From Opitutaceae bacterium (GTDB lineage: Bacteria; Verrucomicrobiota; Verrucomicrobiia; Opitutales; Opitutaceae), in the NCBI GenBank assembly GCA_028280955.1, contig JANQKU010000144.1, positions 1-32,784 on the forward strand: 32,784 nt of DNA. The letters run 5' to 3'. A program made the translations under genes and the position numbers. This document shows, piece after piece, positions 27,760-32,784 of the stretch. The notes below the pieces were generated by a model. It made no database searches, had not been told where the DNA came from, and worked only from the letters and a program-made list of their open reading frames with translations. Within the stretch, counting starts at the first letter, position 1. Each line of letters starts with the position of its first letter.

Positions 27760-29232
27760 TTACCTGATTGGGCTTTTCGAAATATCATTCGGTTTAACCG
27801 CTGCGACTATAGAGTTTAATATTTTTCGTATCGTAGAATGGGCAAATATTAAAAGAAATATCAAATATGTAACGGAACCAATTAAAATCTTAACGAAGAG
27901 TAGAAATATAGCTTTTGAGTCGTCTGGCATTAACGTATCTCCAAAATAAACACTCAATACCATTAAGCTTGCTGCGAGCGTGGGATAGAAACATGGTTTT
28001 ATATATTCGACAATCGATAACCCAATACGATGACGCAAAAGTATCAACGTTGGGATAGACATAATTAGGCTGTTCATGATAAGGCCCATCACGACATGAT
28101 TTATACTAAATCTAATACCAACTAAACAGGCTAACGCAACTCCTATAGTCGAACAAAGGTTAATATAAAAATTTTGGCGCATTAACCCTGTAGCAATAAT
28201 TCCTGTCAGGAAAAATATCTGTAATATAGAAATCAATGTGTATAGAGAAAGCAAAGAAGCTGGGCCCGAAGCAGCAATCCACTTGTCCCCGAAAAAGATA
28301 ACGGTAATTTCAGGAGCGACGAGTGCAATGCCAACAAATATAGCAAACGCGATTGGAGCGACCAATTCCATACCTTGATAAATCAAATCGCACATTCGCC
28401 GATGATCATTCTGAATTTTTGAGATAGCTGGAAGCGAAACTTTGGCAAGTGGTCGATGCGTTAACATCCTTGCCATTTCGGGAATTTTTCCCGCTACGAC
28501 ATATAGGCCGAGAGTGGAAACACCTGTGAATCGACCTATAATAATTTGATCCAGCCTTGAAGAGATATAAGATAGAATATGAGAGCCAAGTAATGGTGTC
28601 CCAAATCCAAGTAAATCGCGCAGGGATCGTATGGAAAAATTTTTGGATGGCTTGAAATCGGAAATAGCCAATATAAACAATGATCCGGTAATCGAAAACG
28701 TTAATTGCTGCCACACTAAAGCCCAAACCCCATATCCATTAAAGGCCATTATTACTCCAACTATACCCCCAATCAATGTCGCGAGCATTGTTCGTATAGT
28801 CGATTCACGAAAGCGCATTTCTCGAACAAGCAGAGCAGATTGAACTGCAGAAAGAGAATTGATGATCAGTATAAGGGATGACCATCGCAATAGATTAACT
28901 AAGTCTGGTTCGTCGTATATGTTCGCTACATATTTTGCAACTACCACAGTGGCTAAACAGAGAAATACGGCCAAGCCGAGACTTAACCAAAAAGCTGTAT
29001 TTATATGTGTTCGAGTGAGATCTGATCGTTGGATTACGAATGTAGCAATTCCCTGTTCAGTGATCATTTTTGCTAGGCCCATATAGACAAAGACTAAACC
29101 CATGAGGCCAAATGATCGAGGTTCAAGCAACCGAGCCAGAGTGGCAAATATAAAAAAAACCATAAACTGACGGGATATCATATTTATAGTTTCCCACTTA
29201 AGGCCCTTAGATATCGATGATTTAAGAGACAT
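27760..29232 (-). CDS. Polysaccharide flippase (Wzx/WzxC-like, MOP superfamily)
   Basis: 490 aa, about 12 or more TM segments; MSLKSSISKGLKWETINMISRQFMVFFIFATLARLLEPRSFGLMGLVFVY..., LGFGTPLLGSHILSYISSRLDQIIIGRF. Confidence 0.88.
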   Translation of the reverse strand: MSLKSSISKGLKWETINMISRQFMVFFIFATLARLLEPRSFGLMGLVFVYMGLAKMITEQGIATFVIQRSDLTRTHINTAFWLSLGLAVFLCLATVVVAKYVANIYDEPDLVNLLRWSSLILIINSLSAVQSALLVREMRFRESTIRTMLATLIGGIVGVIMAFNGYGVWALVWQQLTFSITGSLFILAISDFKPSKNFSIRSLRDLLGFGTPLLGSHILSYISSRLDQIIIGRFTGVSTLGLYVVAGKIPEMARMLTHRPLAKVSLPAISKIQNDHRRMCDLIYQGMELVAPIAFAIFVGIALVAPEITVIFFGDKWIAASGPASLLSLYTLISILQIFFLTGIIATGLMRQNFYINLCSTIGVALACLVGIRFSINHVVMGLIMNSLIMSIPTLILLRHRIGLSIVEYIKPCFYPTLAASLMVLSVYFGDTLMPDDSKAIFLLFVKILIGSVTYLIFLLIFAHSTIRKILNSIVAAVKPNDISKSPIR

Positions 29233-29242
29233 GAATTTGGAA

Positions 29243-29297
29243 AATGCTAATTAAATATAATAAATTCTAAATAGGAAGTAATACCCTATTTAGCATT
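29243..29297 (-). promoter_or_regulatory. Overlapping inverted repeats in the leader of the flippase gene
   Basis: CTAAATAGG (29267-29275)/CCTATTTAG (29285-29293) and AATGCTAA (29243-29250)/TTAGCATT (29290-29297) share the TTAG of the right arm, so the two stems are mutually exclusive; 11 nt upstream of the flippase ATG (29232). Confidence 0.4.
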
Positions 29298-29481
29298 CAC
29301 ATTTTGTGCTTCCAGTGAGGATTTTAAATAGCTAACTTAGTATTCTATCGATAAATCAAGTTTATTCTATACTATAAGTTAACTCTGAAACATTAATCTC
29401 AAGATATTCTGTGTTTACAATGATGTAAATTCATGGTCACCTATTATTTTCAGTGATTGATTCTTTTATAAAAAACATTTT

Positions 29482-30333
29482 TTATTCCTTTGTTGGTTGG
29501 TTCCCGGTGAATTCTTCTGGAGCTAAATAACCCTTATGGTTTTTCCCGGATTTAATTATATTTGACCTGTGCAAAGCATTAAGACGGTTGTAAAGGATCC
29601 GATGTAATGGGTTTTTCCCTTTACGCCACGAGCTGCTCATTAAATGCACACCGTAGCTTCCAAACTTGTACCATCTATCGAAATCGTACCGAGAACCATT
29701 GATCAATATTTTGATCGATTTCCGCAACTTAGAATTTTTAGCGAATGTCTTTGTTACCAATCCTGGACCAGTAGTAGTTAGTACTTTCGCATCATTTCTT
29801 AAAAATCTTGGTGCGGATAGCAACAGCTCATTTTTATCGAAATCAATTTTTGTTGCTTCAATACAATCTTCGATGATTGCTTTTATAAATGGATGACCTG
29901 GTGCAGCCCCAAACGCATAATTACCTAAGTCCCAATCGAAGTTATAGATTTCTCTAAAATGGTTGAAAATTGTAATTTTCTCAAAAGGAAATACGCATTC
30001 TTCTCTTAATAAAGGGGTGATGCTTTCTGATAGTAACACATCAAGATCAAAATAGAATCCTCCATATCGATAAATCGCAAGATAGCGAAAAAAATCAAAC
30101 CGCTGAATGGAGTATTTGAAATTGTAGAATGCATTCCTATATCTCAACTCTTCTTTGTCTATAAATTCTTTGACCTTTTCATCGTTAAAAAAAGTATATT
30201 CAAATTCTGGGTTTAGAACTTGAACACTTTTAGTGCAAGCTTTAATGAGAGGCGATAATTCAAAAGTTTGCGAGGATGCGTTGGGTCCTCTACAACCGAT
30301 TTGAATTATCTTTTTGGGTATGGTGGTTTTCAT
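29482..30333 (-). CDS. DXD-containing sugar-binding glycosyltransferase (GT32-like)
   Basis: 283 aa; IPKKIIQIG, RFDFFRYLAIYRYGGFYFDLDVLL (DXD motif). Confidence 0.8.
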   Translation of the reverse strand: MKTTIPKKIIQIGCRGPNASSQTFELSPLIKACTKSVQVLNPEFEYTFFNDEKVKEFIDKEELRYRNAFYNFKYSIQRFDFFRYLAIYRYGGFYFDLDVLLSESITPLLREECVFPFEKITIFNHFREIYNFDWDLGNYAFGAAPGHPFIKAIIEDCIEATKIDFDKNELLLSAPRFLRNDAKVLTTTGPGLVTKTFAKNSKLRKSIKILINGSRYDFDRWYKFGSYGVHLMSSSWRKGKNPLHRILYNRLNALHRSNIIKSGKNHKGYLAPEEFTGNQPTKE

Positions 30334-31042
30334 TTTTTAGGTATCTAATTTAAATGTATTTTGTAACATTAGTGTTTCGGCAAGTGCGTTTATCTAAAAA
30401 GTAATTTTTAGTTCATAAGGTTGATATAAACAAATCGAGGTATCTCACATTTGAATGTAATTGAGATTCGTGGTCTCATTCTCAAAAGTTAATTAGCAAT
30501 TAGGCCAATCGCTTTCACTTAATAATTATACAGAAGATCCTAAATTTTAATGAGCAGTTTTAATCTGGCAAAAAAGAAAACGAAGACCAATCGCTATACA
30601 AAATTGATATTGAGCTTATTACCTCTTTTTAACGCTAAAGCTCAGGATAGTCTAAAACTGCGTCAATATTAAGAACAATGGAAAATTGAAAGGATCTTCG
30701 CTTGGATTCAAAATTTTCACAGAGTCTTGAATAGTCATAAATGCAAACTTCAAAACCATCAGACTTTCGTTGAGCTGTAATGCATCTGTATCTTACTCAA
30801 AAAGCATTTGTCGGATAGTTTCTGAAATTCCAGCTCGTTTTATTGCCTCTGTTGGCGGTTGTTTTTGTGGTTTTTACACCACCTATTTTTGGTACGATAT
30901 GGAAACTCTTTATAAAAATTCATTTCGGACACTTGTAAAATCAGATGTATCCTACTATAATTATTTTTCAGTGGTCTAAGTACTGGGTAATTGATTCTTT
31001 GTACTTCACTAATTTGGTCAGAATATACAATATAGAAAAGAG

Positions 31043-32683
31043 TCAAGGATTCGACTGTAAATTAAGATCAGTAGGACCATCCGGAGGAGTAGGACCAGTA
31101 GAAGTTCCTCTTAAAGGATGCGGATAAGGATAAGGGATGTACCCAGGCTTTGCGGTATTGTTGAAATACTCTCTATTTTCTTTGATCATCACTGATGAGT
31201 CGGGTTGAACCTTACTTGTGAAACTCGAATTCATATAGTCAACTTTGAATGGTAATGCACTTAAGCCTCCGGAACCATTGTACGTATTATCCCAAGCGTA
31301 CCAAGGATTCAGTGTTTGTGTTGAGTAGGTGCCGTAGAAGACGGTCGGACCCGTCCATCCTACTTGATCAAGACCAGGATAGCCGTTGGTAATCACATAT
31401 ACATCGCCAACGTCCCAATCGTTATCTACGCCGCCTGTCAATGTACAGGTAAATGTGGTCGATGTATTTGCCGTCGCGAATCCTCCACTACCATCGGTTC
31501 GATTCCAAACGTAATAAGTTTGGAGATAATCCCCCGGACTAGAAGTGCCTCCATCACCAAGATAAAAATTAGTTGTCCATGACTGTCCTGAGTCTGATAA
31601 TACGGCAGAATTGTTAGGGCCATCGTGCGTTCCCGTTCCATCAGTGACAGGAGTATTTCCATCGTAAGCATAGCTGCCGTCAAGCTGTCCTGAATTATAG
31701 GAAAATGGATCGAAAACGGTTCTATAACTTTTGAGGACAATTTTATTGGAGTTTGTTGCTCCAGTGTTCGTGATGGTATTTCCCCATACAACACCCGTTC
31801 CGCCTCTTGCCTTTACAATTCCCTCATGCGAAGTTCCCGTATCGTTGTGTATAGTGTTGTTGTATATCTCGGCTGAATGCCCAGTCCTTATCGATGAGTC
31901 ATTTCCGTGAATACCCAAAGTGAAATTCGTCATCGTGTTGTGCCGCACAACCGCCTTACCTCCTGTATAGAGTTCTACAGATGCATCTCCCGCCGCATCC
32001 TGGGAAAGCGTGCAATCCTCAATAAAAATAGCATTCGCCGTTCCGAATCCAGGATCATATTTCAAGCTACCCGTTCCAGTACTTTCCGATGGAGGAGAAT
32101 TACCGTCACTACCTTGAATCTGAAATAGTTGAAAAACTCCATCACCGGATGATGGATAGCTTTTGGCCGTGATTGTACAATCATGGATAACTCCTGTCGC
32201 ATGAGGAGAACCGCGACTGCTCCAAGAAGTTATACCACGCCGACTAATATTGGTGATCGAAATATTTCGGATAATGAAATCCTGCGAATCATTTACTTTT
32301 ATTACCTCATCTCCAGGCGCTGCCGAATCCGCTTGAATGAAAGCCAAGTCTTCAACGATACAGTCATCATTGATAATCAGTCCATCAGTACCTGATGTTG
32401 TCTTAATGGTAGTGCTTCCTGATCCTTGGCCTCTCAATGTGAGTCCAGTCGTTAAAGTGACAGTACTGGTCCATGTTGTACTACCCGAAGGCAAGAGTAT
32501 AATATCACCAGGCCCTGCTGCATCAATGGCAATTTGAACGGCATTTTGCGAGAGATTCGAAACATTGATTGTTGCGGCTGACACGAAATGAACTTGGCTT
32601 ATTGTAAATACTAAACCGATAAACACGAATGGTTTCAAAGTTTTCATTTGTTTTTTGACTAGCATGGCGTATTCGTTGACCAT
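31043..32683 (-). CDS. Secreted right-handed parallel beta-helix protein
   Basis: 546 aa; signal peptide (alternative start MKTLKPFVFIG at 32647); INVSNLSQNAVQIAIDAAGPGDIILLPSGSTTW, DCIVEDLAFI, DFIIRNISITNISRRGI, NTMTNFTLGIHG; C-terminus IPYPYPHPLRG... Confidence 0.83.
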   Translation of the reverse strand: MVNEYAMLVKKQMKTLKPFVFIGLVFTISQVHFVSAATINVSNLSQNAVQIAIDAAGPGDIILLPSGSTTWTSTVTLTTGLTLRGQGSGSTTIKTTSGTDGLIINDDCIVEDLAFIQADSAAPGDEVIKVNDSQDFIIRNISITNISRRGITSWSSRGSPHATGVIHDCTITAKSYPSSGDGVFQLFQIQGSDGNSPPSESTGTGSLKYDPGFGTANAIFIEDCTLSQDAAGDASVELYTGGKAVVRHNTMTNFTLGIHGNDSSIRTGHSAEIYNNTIHNDTGTSHEGIVKARGGTGVVWGNTITNTGATNSNKIVLKSYRTVFDPFSYNSGQLDGSYAYDGNTPVTDGTGTHDGPNNSAVLSDSGQSWTTNFYLGDGGTSSPGDYLQTYYVWNRTDGSGGFATANTSTTFTCTLTGGVDNDWDVGDVYVITNGYPGLDQVGWTGPTVFYGTYSTQTLNPWYAWDNTYNGSGGLSALPFKVDYMNSSFTSKVQPDSSVMIKENREYFNNTAKPGYIPYPYPHPLRGTSTGPTPPDGPTDLNLQSNP

Positions 32684-32784
32684 ATCATCTCTTAAGTTTC
32701 TGTTCCTTCATTCGGCTAAATAATCACAACCTGAACAGCGTTTTGTCACAGAAATCATTGCGACACAGAACAACAAACTGAACG

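Noticed and set aside
30738-30755. GC-N11-CC resembling a sigma-54 promoter in the 30334-31042 gap
   Set aside because: Wrong spacing, and no associated enhancer-like repeat.
1-32784. CRISPR arrays, tRNA/rRNA genes, transposases or phage genes
   Set aside because: None recognised on reading either strand; no regular repeat-spacer structure or transposase motif.

Overview
All 24 coding regions I can support lie on the minus strand. The window looks like part of an exosortase / extracellular-polysaccharide locus, probably from a Verrucomicrobiota-type bacterium (inferred from a VPDSG-CTERM protein next to an exosortase). Reading along + coordinates: a sigma-54 response regulator (prsR, cut by the window start) and histidine kinase prsK; a VPDSG-CTERM protein with a -24/-12 promoter and an upstream 10-bp perfect inverted repeat; an exosortase (XrtC-like); a nucleotide-sugar dehydrogenase; a single-module NRPS (C-A-PCP-TE) with an altered condensation motif and a Cys-type thioesterase; nickel-pincer cofactor genes larC-larB-larE with no recognisable larA; a tiny His-rich exported protein with a PESG/TM/Arg tail; a YdcF-like protein; a FemAB-like protein; a PaaK/CapK-like adenylate-forming enzyme; a GNAT; a DUF362 protein; a complete ADP-heptose pathway including a gmhB-hldC fusion; two parallel beta-helix proteins; glycosyltransferases (GT4, GT9, DXD type); and a Wzx-like flippase. 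The most interesting signals are (i) the sigma-54 promoter plus inverted repeat, (ii) larBCE without larA in a surface-polymer locus, (iii) the NRPS/FemAB/PaaK/GNAT/DUF362 set, which may modify a surface polymer with amino-acyl groups, and (iv) the 77-aa His-rich possible exosortase substrate. No alignment, HMM or structure search could be run; family calls rest on motif recognition.
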